Below, in pieces: positions 34,805 through 45,821 of a stretch of DNA of 64,000 bases. The DNA is from Schistocerca nitens. Its lineage: Eukaryota > Arthropoda > Insecta > Orthoptera > Acrididae. How positions within the stretch are numbered: the first letter of the stretch is position 1; each line of letters opens with the position of its first letter. Position numbers and translations under genes: made by a program. The DNA lies in assembly GCF_023898315.1 (NCBI RefSeq), contig NC_064615.1, positions 734,063,450 to 734,127,449 of the forward strand. The letters are read 5' to 3'. Under the pieces are notes generated by a model. The model was not told where the DNA came from. It did not search any database and saw nothing but the letters and a program-made list of their open reading frames with translations.

Positions 34805-36427
34805 TTGGGAACTTTAGGAAGAAGGTGGCTGGCCAAACTTTGTACGGAATGCATAAGCACGGGGGTTGTGCCTAAGGAATGGGAAGAAGCAAAAGTCATC
34901 GCAGTGCTGAAACCCAGAAAGACTGGAGATAATCCTAGGAATTACAGATCAATATCCCTGCTATGTACCTCCTATAAATTATTCGAGAGAATATTGCTGA
35001 CTAGATTAACTCCATACATCGAAGCCAACCTCCCAACATACCAAGCGGGTTTCCGAGCAGGTAGAAACTGCTGCGATCAAGTGCTGTCCCTCACAAGCTA
35101 TATTGAGAAAGGCTTCCAGAACAAGATGAAAACTGGCCTGGTCCTCATAGACCTCACATCAGCTTACGACACAGTATGGATTGAAGGGTTACTGCTTAAG
35201 CTAACTAGAATCATAAATTGCAAGCAGACTTACAAACTACTCAAGAACATACTAACGAACAGGAAAATCAAGGTCTCACTCCATGGCACGAACAGTAAGA
35301 GCATGGTTCTGAATAATGGTCTGCCACAGGGTTCGGCACTATCACCCGCTCTCTTCAATCTATATATAGCTGACTTTCCAGAAACTAAATCACGCAAATT
35401 TGCATATGCAGATGACCTGGCCATGACATATCAGAGTAAAAACTACAACGATCTCGACGAAACACTGAATGCAGACCTTGAAGTCCTGAACACCTATTAC
35501 TCCAAGTGGCACCTACTTCCCAACCCCAACAAAACAACCAGCACTATAATGCACCTCAACAACAGAGAGACACACAGAAAATTACAGATCTTTTCGAATG
35601 GCCAAAGCATAAGACATGAGGATAAGCCTAAATATTTGGGAGTGAAACTAGACCGGAACCTAACGTACAGCTCACACCTCGAAGACACAAAGCAAAAACT
35701 AAAATCCCGCAATTCTATCCTTTCAAAACTGGCTGGAACAACATGGGGATGTGGAGCGAGCACTTTGAGAACTTCAGCACTAGCCCTTGTCTACAGTGTA
35801 GCTGAATACTGTTCACCAGTCTGGAGGAGAAGTGCACACGTAACTAAAGTGGATGTCCAGCTGAGGGAGACAATGCGAATAATCTCGGGAACACTCAGGG
35901 CCACCCCCTGTGCATGGCTTCCTGTACTAGCGAACATAGAGCCTCCAGAAATCAGGCGATCACAGCTAGCCCTAAAAACCTACAGGAAAATTATAGACAA
36001 CCCGGACCTCCCTATCCACCAAGATCTGACACCGACAAACAGGCTCAAATCCAGATCACCCTTTTGGAAAATCGGTGAAGAACTACATGCCTTTGAGCCG
36101 AGAACGGCCTGGAACGAAGTATGGTCGGCAAGTGAATTTAAGAACAAAAATTTAGTACACGATCCGAACAAGAAGATTGATGGCTTCAACCTACCAAGAA
36201 GAGTGTGGACAGCTCTAAACCGGGTCAGAACGAGTGTTGGGAGATGTAAACACCTGATGAACAAGTGGGGCCTGGCAGACAGCGCTGTATGTGAGTGCGG
36301 TGAAATACAGACAATGGACCATCTACTCGTGTGCAAAGTGTATGGCTATTGTCGTGAAGTCATGGACATACAAAGACTCAGTGACTCAGCCATAGAGTGG
36401 CTCAAAAACATATCTAATATAGTGTAG
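34805..36427 (+). CDS. LINE reverse transcriptase frame
   Basis: 540 codons, the longest open frame in the window. RT blocks in order: W-EEAKVIAVLKPRK (26-39), NYRSISLLC (46-54), YQAGFRAGR (79-87), LIDLTSAYDTVW (114-125, first catalytic Asp), GLPQGSALSPALFNLYI (172-188), FAYADDLAMTY (199-209, catalytic YADD) and YLGVKLDRNLTY. The C-terminal end has RRVWTALNRVRTSVGRC and CECGEIQTMDHLLVC, a zinc-binding-like Cys/His tail common in arthropod LINEs of this group. All catalytic residues are present and the frame is open to TAG at 36425-36427. Inactive only because the upstream frame is broken. Confidence 0.92.
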   Translation: MGTLGRRWLAKLCTECISTGVVPKEWEEAKVIAVLKPRKTGDNPRNYRSISLLCTSYKLFERILLTRLTPYIEANLPTYQAGFRAGRNCCDQVLSLTSYIEKGFQNKMKTGLVLIDLTSAYDTVWIEGLLLKLTRIINCKQTYKLLKNILTNRKIKVSLHGTNSKSMVLNNGLPQGSALSPALFNLYIADFPETKSRKFAYADDLAMTYQSKNYNDLDETLNADLEVLNTYYSKWHLLPNPNKTTSTIMHLNNRETHRKLQIFSNGQSIRHEDKPKYLGVKLDRNLTYSSHLEDTKQKLKSRNSILSKLAGTTWGCGASTLRTSALALVYSVAEYCSPVWRRSAHVTKVDVQLRETMRIISGTLRATPCAWLPVLANIEPPEIRRSQLALKTYRKIIDNPDLPIHQDLTPTNRLKSRSPFWKIGEELHAFEPRTAWNEVWSASEFKNKNLVHDPNKKIDGFNLPRRVWTALNRVRTSVGRCKHLMNKWGLADSAVCECGEIQTMDHLLVCKVYGYCREVMDIQRLSDSAIEWLKNISNIV

Positions 36428-37210
36428 AATTATATTGTTTTCTTTTTTAGTATATAGTGATAAGAATATCGTAAATTATGCCTCTGTGATGCCGAACGAG
36501 TAAATAAAAAATAAAAATCTGTGTTACGCAAGATTTCTGTGTGCGGAACCCATCTTTATTTTTATTTCCCAAAACGGTCATAATTCCTCAATATAAAACA
36601 TGTCCCATAATTCTTCAAGAGGCTGACGTCATCTATATAGGCGTATAATCATGTGCATCTGTTCTACACCTCTAAGTCCTTTCTTGAAAATGGGAACGAC
36701 CTCCGCTTTTTTCAGTCGATAGGTACCCTTCGTTGCTCCAGCTATCTACCATAAATTACTGGTAGATGAGAAGAAAATTCTTTGGCATAATCTTTGTAGA
36801 ATAGGTACCTCATCTGGTCCTAAGTGATTGTAGCTGCTTTTCTATTCCGCCATCGGTTATCTCAGTACCTGCCATTACGACGTTCTTACGAAGACTTTCA
36901 GGAGGGGCCATGATAAGCTCTTCCACAGTGAATCGATTTCGGAAGAACCAATTCAGTATTTCCGCTTTCTCTCTGTTAGTTTAGTTTTTCGTTGCCAGGA
37001 TGGTCACTGAGTGAATGAATACAGGATTTGGAACCGCTTACTGATTTTATGTAAGACTAAAATTTCTTGGGGTTTTTACTCAGATTAGTTGACAAAATTA
37101 CTTTGAAAGTCACTGAACGCTTCTCTCATCTCTGTCTTTATGCTCATTTTCGTTTCGTTCAGCTCTCTAGAGGACATAATCCCGAATAGCCCACTGTACC
37201 TCTTGAGGCA

Positions 37211-38837
37211 CACAATGAGAAGTACACAAAAAGAGGTCTCTAAACACTTAGCGAAATTTAAGTATCGTTTCAGACTGAGACTGGCATGCTAACTCCTTCG
37301 TGGATGAATTATTTATTTCTGACATTCTCAGAATGAATATTAAACAAAATTTCACATTTAAAGTTACAGAATGAAAGCCACAAATAAATCTAACAGATTG
37401 AATTTTAGTAATAATGTGAACCACTAATCGTATTTGCTAAGGTACTTATACTAGTAATGTAGTCTGTGATTTCTTTCTGTTCAACACTAACAGTTGCAAC
37501 GATGGGTACGATGAGTGCATGGTGTGTGCAGATGCAGGACGAGCTGGCCGCAGTTCGCGAAGAGCTGAATGAGCTTTTGGCTAAGGTCAGCCACCTTCAG
37601 GCTGCTTACTCAGGGTGTAGCAGTGGTGAAGGAGGGATCTCATGTGATGTTTCTGAAACCAGTGTACTTCTCCACGCGAAATTAGTAGATGATAACTGAC
37701 TGGTAGAAGCTTATTTCAAGAATCCCAAAGCCTTATAGATTTTGCAGTAACATACTAACAGTGGAGAAATGATTTTTAGGCCATCGACAGCCAGGCGCTT
37801 TGAGATGAGTGATTTATTTGAACAATATGTTCTTCCAGTATAGTTTAGATCTGCTGTTTAGTAGCCTTAGCAACCAAACTAAATTTTTATTTTTGTTTTT
37901 TGAATACAGAAGAAGAATGTGAGTTACACACAACTGACAGAGAAAATATAAAAAATACCATGCATGAAACACATTCAGCATAGTTTTCGATGATTACTTG
38001 CTTAGTAGTTAGCAGACACTTATCCTTTTTTCATAACTATCACTTTCAGGCCTCCCTGTACAATACCTGTCTATTTCCAATAGTGAAATATGTGTTTCTT
38101 AACATTTATTTCTAAAAATATACCGTCATTATTGTCGCTTTATTCCTGAAATTTCAACCACTTTATTAGCACTGGAGCCTCCTTCAGTGTTTATAGATGT
38201 ACACACTGAAATCTCCCTTATCTGGCCAAGACACTTGCAACTAACTGTGTGTCTTTTTTTGCTCACGGCTAGTTTCCTCAGCTACATGATAATGAAATGA
38301 GATAACTTATCAACTGCCTGCCTAGGTACGTAATTTGCCTGTTGTCAATATTTCGAACAGATCCCTGCAGCGACAGTAGACGGAGAGCAACAGCAGCTCA
38401 ATATGGAGTTTACGATAGTATTTCAGTTAACCGTTTTACTTTACCTGTCATTATCACCGATATACCTGTTGGTAAGTCTATTGATATGCCTAGCAAGTGT
38501 TCGCTATCCGTAAAGTTGCTTATATGTATCTTCAATATAAACTGCCTGATAAGAAAATTAAATCACCTAGTAGACGTGGTCAGTGTAGCTTTGCACACGT
38601 ACATTTCATTAGGGGGATGTAACTAATTGTAATGCACTTCGACAGGCACAGAGGACACCAGCGTGCATTACTGTTGTTCTTGTTCAGTGTTGTTTCCAGG
38701 CTTGGTGGCCTATACAGGGGTATGAACAGTGTCAGGTGTTGAATGATCACTGTGAAGGACGAGACGCAATGTGCTCTAATGAGCGTTATCAGCCCCTGAT
38801 GGAATCGGAAATGCGTCTCGCTATAGGCTACTACATT
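37211..38837. other. Unassigned spacer with small coiled-coil ORF
   Basis: The plus frame at 37466-37699 (77 codons) has the helical QDELAAVREELNELLAKV, a coiled-coil-like heptad pattern of the sort seen at the start of some LINE ORF1 proteins. The rest is AT-rich without recognised features. No promoter elements could be supported. Confidence 0.35.
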
Positions 38838-40202
38838 ACTGACCATTAAAATTGCTACACCACGAAGATGACATGCTATAGACGCGAAATTTAGCCGACA
38901 AGAATAAGATGCTGTGATGTGCAAATGATTAGCTTTTCAGAGCATTCACACAAGGTTCGCGCCGGTGGCGACACCTACAACGTGCTGACATGAGGAAAGT
39001 TTCCAACCGATTTCTCATAAATAAACAGCAGTTGACGGGCGTTGCCTGCTGAAACGTTGTTGTGATGCCTCGCGTAAGGAGGTGAAATGCGTACCATCAC
39101 GTTTCCGACTTTGATAAAGGTCGGATTGTAGCGTATCGCGATTGCGGTTTATCGTATCGCGACACTGTTGCTCGCGTTGGTCGAGATCCAACCACTGTTA
39201 GCAGAATATGGAATCGGTGGTTTCAGGAGGGTAATACGGAACGCCGTGCTGGATGCCAACGATCTCGTATCACTAGCAGTCGAGATGACAGGCACCTTAT
39301 CCGCATGGCTGTAACGGATCGTGCAGCCACGTCTCGATCCCTGAGTCAACAGATGGGGACGTTTGCAAGACAACAACCATCTGCACGAACAGTTCGACGA
39401 TGTTTGCAGCACCATGGACTATCAGCTCGGAGACCATGGCTGCGGTTACCCTTGTCGCTGCATCACAGACAGTAGCGTCTGCAATGGTGTACTCAACGAC
39501 GAACCTGGGTGCACGATTGGCAAAACGTCATTTTTTCGGATGAATCCAGGTTCTGTTTACAGCATCATGATGGTAGCATCCGTGTTTGGCGACATCGCGG
39601 TGAACGCACATTGGAAGCGTGTATTCGTCATCGCCATACTGGCGTATCACCCGGCGTGATGATATGGAGTGCCACTGGTTACACGTCTCGGTCACCTCTT
39701 GTTCGCCCTCACGGCACTTTGGACAGTGGACGCTACATTTCGGATATGTTTCGACCCGTGGCTCTACCCTTCATTCGATCCCTCCGAAACCCTACATTTC
39801 AGCAGGATAATGCACGACCGCATGTTGCAGGTCCTGTACGGGTCCTTCTGGATACAGAAAATGTTCGACTGCTGCCCTGGCCAGCACATTCTTCAGATCT
39901 CTCACCAATTGAAAACGTCTGGTCAATGGTGGCCGAGCAACTGGCTCGTCACAATACGCCAGTCACTACTCTTGATGAACTGTGGTATTGTGTTGAAGCT
40001 GCATGGGCAGCTGTACCTGTACACGCCATCCAAGCTCTGTTTGACTCAATGCCCAGATGTATCAAGGCTGTTATTACGGAAAGAGGTGGTTGTTCTGGGT
40101 ACTGATTTCTCAGGATCTATGCACCCAAATTGCGTGAAAACATAATCAAATGTCAGTTCTGGTATCTGCAATTCTTCTTGGTGTAGCAATTTTAATGGCC
40201 AC
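38838..40202 (+). mobile_element. Tc1-like DNA transposon, almost intact
   Basis: About 1.36 kb with inverted ends: left GACCATTAAAATTGCTACACC (38841) and its complement at 40178-40199. One transposase gene fills the interior. Length, ends and gene agree with a full-length Tc1 family member. Flanking TA duplications could not be fixed exactly. Confidence 0.88.
39065..40105 (+). pseudogene. Tc1 transposase with two nonsense codons
   Basis: A single frame of 346 codons from ATG at 39065 to TGA at 40103-40105, the normal length for Tc1 transposases. N-terminal paired-type HTH: GRIVAYRDCGLSYRDTVARV and PTTVSRIWNRWFQEG. The catalytic triad is DD34E: FSDESRF, FQQDNARPH and DLSPIENVW, with 34 residues between the second Asp and the Glu. 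The gene cuts and pastes the element as a nuclear DNA recombinase. Only two lesions were seen: TGA at 39083-39085 (codon 7) and TAG at 39473-39475 (codon 137), both simple base-change stops. No frameshift. A recent, barely decayed copy. Confidence 0.9.
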
Positions 40203-41115
40203 TAGTGTCTTTGACCGGCTGACGGAAATGTGCAATATCAAGAGTTTTGAGGTGTTCGGATGTGGCAGTGTCCAGATGTCTGACACCATGGAAACGTGGA
40301 GGAAGCCACACTCGTCGTCAGGATTCTCATCGCTGCGTCCCATGACCACAAATAAGGATCGTTTTACTGTGTGCCAAGTACACCACAACCTCTCCGCACA
40401 TCCACTTGACATCCAAGGGCAAATAATGGATTCCCTGCAACATACTCTGACATACAACTCCATCGGTCGGAGACGCTAGCAACTGGACTGCGGAGTTACC
40501 ATCCCACTCGGTAGCTGCCGTAAGCACCACACAACAAACGGCTGTGTTTGAGATCCATGGATTGCTGATGAATGGCGTTTAGTTGTGTTAAGTGGTGTAT
40601 CTCAGTTCTGCGATACCACAGACGTCCGACATTGGCGTCTATGGTGGCGACCTGTGGAGCGGTTCCATTATTATAACATTTTGGAGAGACATAGCGGTGT
40701 TACTCCGGAAGTTATAGTGTGGGTAGCCATCGGGTATAAGTTCAGGTCGGGGCTGGCAGTATTTGACTGAACTCTGAGGGCACAACAGCACATCACGAAC
40801 AAGCTATTTCCTCATGCTACACTCTCGTGGTGCCGGTTTTCAGTACGACAGTACTCATCCACACATGGCACTTTTCTCTATGAATTGCCTGCGTGTTGTC
40901 TGGGTATTCCTGTGGTCAAAAAGATCCAACGCTATGTCCGGTGTAGAGCACTTGTGTGACCATCTCGGACGTCACTCCTTTCCAGTGCTGTTACCCAGGA
41001 TATCAGGGACCAGATACAACAGCTGTGGACCGCCTTGCCTCAGGAGGGGATGAGACGTTTTATGATCCCCATTCCAACGGAATCAGCCCATATATAGAGG
41101 CCAGACGGTGTGTAA
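40203..41115 (+). pseudogene. Second Tc1-like transposon, decayed
   Basis: Begins right after the preceding element. Blocks in order: a DNA-binding remnant (LRPMTTNKDRFTVCQVHH near 40335), WWRPVERFHYYNILERHSGVTPEVIVWVAIGY (near 40640, split by no stop), FQYDSTHPHMALFSM (the Q-D-N-A-R-P-H block, Asp kept, near 40850) and SGVEHLCDHLGRHS (near 40940, the PIEHLWD block with Glu kept). Frameshifts and stops occur between blocks. A different Tc1 family from its left neighbour. Confidence 0.65.
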
Positions 41116-41864
41116 CGTTATACTGGTAATTTTGTGAATACCACAACAGTCTCTGACCGCAAATATTTCTTTATGCAATTCCCAGTTTCTTTCATTATGA
41201 TCGTCTTCTAATTGATGCAAAAGGAGAAAATCGCCATAATATGAAAAAGGTATGTGTTAGTGGGCTACCAATTATTACAAGCAGTATCGTAATATATATA
41301 ATCTGGAAAGTGAGCAAAGATACCTCTCTTTATGAAGTTAACAGGGTAAACAAATAAAATATAAAGGCGTAAATGGCATCATGGCATCGAATGAAATCAT
41401 GATAAAATTGTTAACAGTTAAGGCCCCTAAAGTCGGCTCGTCACAGCTAAGGTACGAACAGTTGAAGGGGTGTGGCCGCTTGATGTCGCTGGCCGAAGGC
41501 AGTTTGCAACGGTCTGTTACAAAGTAGAAATATTATCTGCATGAAACTAAATCGAGCATACTAAAATACAATTTAAGGAACAGCTAGAGTTTTAACATGG
41601 GTCCAAAGAGAAATATAGTTTACTTTATAAAAAGGTAACTGCAAACATGCGTCTATGAAATGCGTCTATGAAATATGAAGTACAACAAAATTAATTGACA
41701 CCAGCATGTCAAAGGATAACAAAGTCATATGCACAGCAGACGTGCTACGGACGGATCTAAGATACCGCTGGTGGCTCGGGACCAAGAAATAAAGCAAACG
41801 GACAGAATCAGAAACACATTTAATAAAAACTCTAAAGCTTACACAAACATATCATAATGACACA
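41116..41864. other. Unassigned spacer
   Basis: AT-rich. No repeat or coding similarity recognised. Confidence 0.35.
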
Positions 41865-43800
41865 TCATTTAAAATTGTAAAAGCTAGTTGCTAGTGGGTG
41901 TCTGTGACGTTCACAGTGCACAATTAAGTGAAATGAAAGCAACATAGCAAAACACGATAAAAAGGCTGCTTGCACAGCAGGGTCGCCTAATCCAACGCAG
42001 GAAGAAGTGGGCAGCACAGGGACGGGAGAGAAACAGAGTTCCACCAGCACCAGACCGCAGCAGCCTATCGTATAATGAAAAATAGGCACTGGGTGATAAT
42101 TCATTCTGTTCACTAAGAAGTTTAGAAGACTGGCGTTTCCTATTTCCACAAATCTCTATTTCTTTCAAAAGATTCAATAGACGTCGCTTAGGTGCTGTAT
42201 ACACTATCTTCATATTGTAGTCTATGTTAGTTATGGTATGCTTGTGAGCCATGAAGTGCTGCCCAGATGCAGTTCTGTTTCGTGGATGTGTGGATTCCTG
42301 CAAGCTAATGCTAAAATTCCTGCCCATCTGCCCAAGATAAAACTTCTCACAATCAGTGCACTGTATTCTACAGACGACCGAATTCAAAAATTTATTACGT
42401 TTGTCACATATCTTTCGTCTACGCTGCATGTTTAGTGTTATTTATTTTTAAACAGCATCTGACGGTTGCATTCATTAATTGCTTCTATAAGGGCTGACAA
42501 AATTGTCCGTAATATGTTATCACGTCAAATTTTTTCTTACTGTTAACTGTTTTCTGTGGTTCTGCTCTTTTTTTCTTTATTTTGTTGTATAGACGCGTGA
42601 CATATATTTCTGTGTACCCGTTTGCCACTGCTGTCTGTTTTAGTATATTTAGTACCTTGCGATTTTATCATTTGTCTACTAGCAGAAAGATAAATCAGTA
42701 AACTATGGAAGTAAAAAGGTATCCCTTGTGCCGCAATGTGTGGCATTGAATTCTTGTAGGTTTTCTATAAATACCAAATGTAAGCCTATTGTGAGTTTCA
42801 GAGATTGCTAAATCCAAAAAGTTAATACAGTTATTCTTTTTATTTTGCGTGAATGTATACCACAAAACCATTGTGCGAAGACGTCGATGTGATTAGTGCT
42901 AAGATGTCGTCCGCCACTAAGATGACATCTACCTAACGCAGCAGATGACTTGTCCTTTACAGTCCGGAAATTTATTAAAATTTTTTATTTCCAAGTCTTT
43001 AACAAAAATGTCAACTAAAGTGCCAGCCAAGCTATTTCCCATTGCAAGGACTTGTTTCTGATAAAAAATATTTTTATTAAACGTGAAGTAGCTATAGGAC
43101 AGCGAGACCTCCAGCATTTCAACGAGCTCTATGGTTTCTGCTGTGAGCCACCAGGTGGCATCTTATCTCGATAGTTTCATTAAGGGGAACATCGCTTTAT
43201 ATGTTAATGATGCCAAGAGCTGCCAAAGATGCATCATTATTAATTCTGTCTTCAATGGCATAAGCTAACTGGCAACTGTTCTTCATTCCGAGATGTGTGA
43301 ATGGTGCTTACAGTTTAACATTTAACAATTTATTATGTTTACAGCTAGGGAAAGTCCTATTGTTAACAAGAACACGAACTGGATTGCCATTCTTATGTGT
43401 CTTTACTTGAAACCTCAGCTTATGGATACTGGCATTTATCATTTAAGAAGCTACTCTTTCTTTCTCTGTAAGTAAAAATGTAGCGCCCTCAATTTTTTTT
43501 TTACTTGCGTACCTCAGTAATACTGTTTTGTATAAAAAATGTTTCAGTCATTCTAATATATTCGTAGTCATACATTATGACAGCAGTATTGCTCTTATGC
43601 TGATGTAGCAGTGCACTCGACGACGCTGCCGCTGCCATAGTTGTTTCTGATGACGCTGTGGACACAAACACTTCACTGCATTCAATACTAATCTTTAAGT
43701 GCTGCGTCAACAAGCTCTGTCACCATACCGCGAGTGTAATCTTGCTGGTCTGCGACCAGGTCAGTTTTATCAATAAGTATTAAATCAAATACTGTCGTGA
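41865..43800 (-). mobile_element. Penelope-like retroelement, decayed
   Basis: Minus-strand single-ORF retroelement. From its N-terminal side (high coordinates): the KSNTAVIMYDYEYIRMTETFF block near 43570, KTHKNGNPVRVLVNN near 43400, FTFNKNIFYQKQVLAMGNSLAGTLVDIFVKDLE (43000-43090, the Q-G-x-x-M-G-x-x RT block) and a decayed catalytic VDVILVADDI near 42930. The C-terminal GIY-YIG nuclease is at 42200-42400: CRIQCTDCEKFYLGQMGRNFSISLQE followed by HPRNR and H-x-H residues. The Cys pair before the nuclease is typical of the animal type. Several frameshifts. Confidence 0.8.
41911..42429 (-). pseudogene. GIY-YIG endonuclease domain of the Penelope-like element
   Basis: 172-codon open frame. Residues about 17-30 carry the CCHH-like Cys pair and FYLGQMGR, where the family has F-Y-V-G-Q-T-G-R. 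Glu at about residue 45 (LQESTHPRNR) matches the catalytic Glu-His region. The sequence after residue about 100 (SLYDRLLRSG onwards) is not related to the domain, so the true 3' end of the element is near 42100 and the rest reads through by chance. Confidence 0.72.
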
Positions 43801-43984
43801 GGTTAACGGTAAACAACGATTTCTCTGAATGAGTAACCGCGCAAAATAATCGAAACAGACATATTTCGGATTAACCTTATTCATTACGGATATTTTAGAA
43901 CCAGTGACTGTTAATTTAATGTAAATACATAGCGTTTTCCATAAGTTTAAAAAAGACAACAGAGGCTTTAGTCGTCAATAGAAT

Positions 43985-45235
43985 ATTCTCATTCATTATT
44001 TGCAAGATTCTGCCAGAGCGTGGGAACTATATGATACCTTAACTGTAGAAATCACGTCGTTCTGAGGCGAAGAAGCCGTCGAGCCATGTTCGGAGCCCAT
44101 TTTCGTCCGGAAAAGAACTCACTTGATGATTGTTCAATAAAGAACGGAAGAGGTGAAAATCTGAGGGCGCAGGATTAGGTGAGTAAGGTGGGTGCGGAAT
44201 GACTTACCAACCCAACTCCTGTATACTGCTGTTTTTCAGTCTAGCAGAATGCGGGCGGGCGTTATCGTAGAGTAACATCACTTTATGAAGTCTTGGACTG
44301 CGTCTGCAAGACATCTCAGTTGTTGACAGTGTCAGCAGTTATGGCTACACCTCGGGAAAGCAATTCGTAGTGCACCATACGTTCGCTGTTCTACCAGATG
44401 AGTAACATTACCTTTTTGCGAATGCACGCAGGCCTTTGCACGAGGAGTTTCTGCCTTGTTTGGGCTCACCCATTCCTTTCTTTTCCTTATGTTACAATAA
44501 AGACGCCATTTCTTGTCACCAATAACGATATAGTTAGGAATGGTCGGAGTTGTTCACGAACCAATTAATGATGAGCAAGCAGAGATGCACATATGGACAC
44601 CCGGTGATTTTTGTGATTTGTGTTTACAGCATCAGGTAAATATATATACGATTTTTTAACCTACCCCACTGCATTCCACACGTCCCACGATGTGGAATGA
44701 TCGGATTTCATGACAATTACAAGTTCTCGAACATACTAATGTGGATCATTGTGGATTAATGCATTTAAACGATCTTCTTCAAACTTCTAAGCTGTTCCAG
44801 AGGATCACCAATGTTAAATGATCCTTCTTAAAGCGAGAAAGCCGGCCATTGTGGCCGAGCGGTTGTAGGGGTTTCAGTCTGAAACAGCGCTGTTGCTGCG
44901 GTTGCAGGTTCGAATCCTGCCTCGGGCATTCATGTGAGTGATGTCCTTAGGTTAGTTAGGTTTAAGTAGTTCTAAGTCTAGGGGACTGATGACCACAGAT
45001 GTTAAGTCACATAGTGCTAAGAGCCATTTCAACCATTTGAAAGCGAAAAAACTATTTCCTTGCCATGAGCTGTTCGATGACATTATCCCCACAAACGATA
45101 CATTTGTTTCTGGCTGCCTCTGCTGCTGTAAGCCCTCTATTGAAACCATACAAAATAATATGACTGCAATATCCCGATTTCTCCACTTTCTACTGTCCAC
45201 AGCTCCACTCCCTATCTCCGAATGATAAAGTGACA
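43985..45235 (-). pseudogene. Mariner-like transposon split by a SINE
   Basis: Minus strand. The N-terminal HTH lies right of the SINE: LTAAEAARNKCIVCGDNVIEQ (45070-45135). Left of the SINE: the second HTH area (CHEIRSFHIVGRVEC near 44690), VIGDKKWRLYCN (44500, first catalytic Asp in GDKKW), and PYSPNPAPSDFHLFRSLL (44170, third catalytic Asp in PSD). The C-terminal end RRDFYS*GIIQF is near 44060. Stops and frameshifts throughout. The SINE at 44841 interrupts the N-terminal domain. Confidence 0.75.
44841..45039 (+). repeat. tRNA-headed SINE inside mariner
   Basis: 11-bp duplication AAAGCGAGAAA / AAAGCGAAAAA at 44830-44840 and 45040-45050. The head is more diverged than other copies (GCTGTTGCTGCGGTTGC in the variable arm). 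Confidence 0.92.
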
Positions 45236-45285
45236 GTATGTAAACTAAACAGCTATAGTGAATTACAACAAAAATGTCAGTAATA

Positions 45286-45486
45286 GCGGGCCGAAGTGGC
45301 CGAGCGGTTCTAGACGCTACAGTCTGCAACCGCGCGACCGCTACGGTCGCAGGTTCGAATCCTGCCTCGCGCATGAATGTGTGTGAAGTCCATAGGTTAG
45401 TTAGGTTTAAGTAGTTCTAAGTTCTAGGGGACTGATGACCTCAGCAGTTAAGTCCCATAGTTCTCAGAGCCATTTGAACCATTTTT
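45286..45486 (+). repeat. tRNA-headed SINE
   Basis: Perfect 11-bp duplication TGTCAGTAATA at 45275-45285 and 45487-45497. Lies about 340 bp upstream of the esterase exon at 45822. Confidence 0.93.
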
Positions 45487-45821
45487 TGTCAGTAATAAAT
45501 AAACCCATAGCGACGGGAATACATAAATGAAAAACAGAAACACTACGAACTTAAGCACCAACCTAACAGATAAACTTGTGAAAAACAATCGCCTTATAAA
45601 TTTTATCCCACGTCCTTTATTTTGCGAGATTTTACTTTTACTTTCTAATCTCATTCCTTGGAAGAAGTATGTTCTCACTTTTTCCTTGTAGCTTGGTGAC
45701 AAAGGTCTAAATTATATAGTCCTCTTGATGTATCTTAAAGTAGACTTTCCACTGTTAGTAACCTTCCACATCCTGAACTCTGCAACTGTTTTTTTTTTAT
45801 TTTTCCTTACGTTTGTTGCAG

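Larger units (their letters stand above)
33361..36516 (+). mobile_element. I/Jockey-superfamily LINE, nearly intact, nested insertion
   Basis: A 3.16-kb plus-strand LINE bounded by ATCTGAGTTACGC (33348-33360) and ATCTGTGTTACGC (36517-36529), a 13-bp target duplication with one mismatch. It has an AP-endonuclease frame, a reverse transcriptase frame and an A-rich 3' end (TAAATAAAAAATAAAA). Its frames are far cleaner than those of any other LINE here, so it is much younger than its host LINE. No ORF1 upstream of the endonuclease, so either 5' truncated or a one-ORF type. Confidence 0.88.
32205..37210 (-). mobile_element. CR1/Jockey-like LINE split by a younger LINE
   Basis: Two minus-strand pieces, 32205-33360 and 36530-37210, are collinear parts of one decayed reverse transcriptase. 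Near 33280 the minus strand reads VVVLDVRKAFDNM (palm block). Near 33010 the catalytic box reads LFADGTVVY, where FADD is expected, so a catalytic Asp is lost. The right piece carries upstream RT and linker sequence. A SINE interrupts it at 32339 and a whole LINE at 33361. Its left end abuts the RTE-like LINE tail. Confidence 0.75.
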
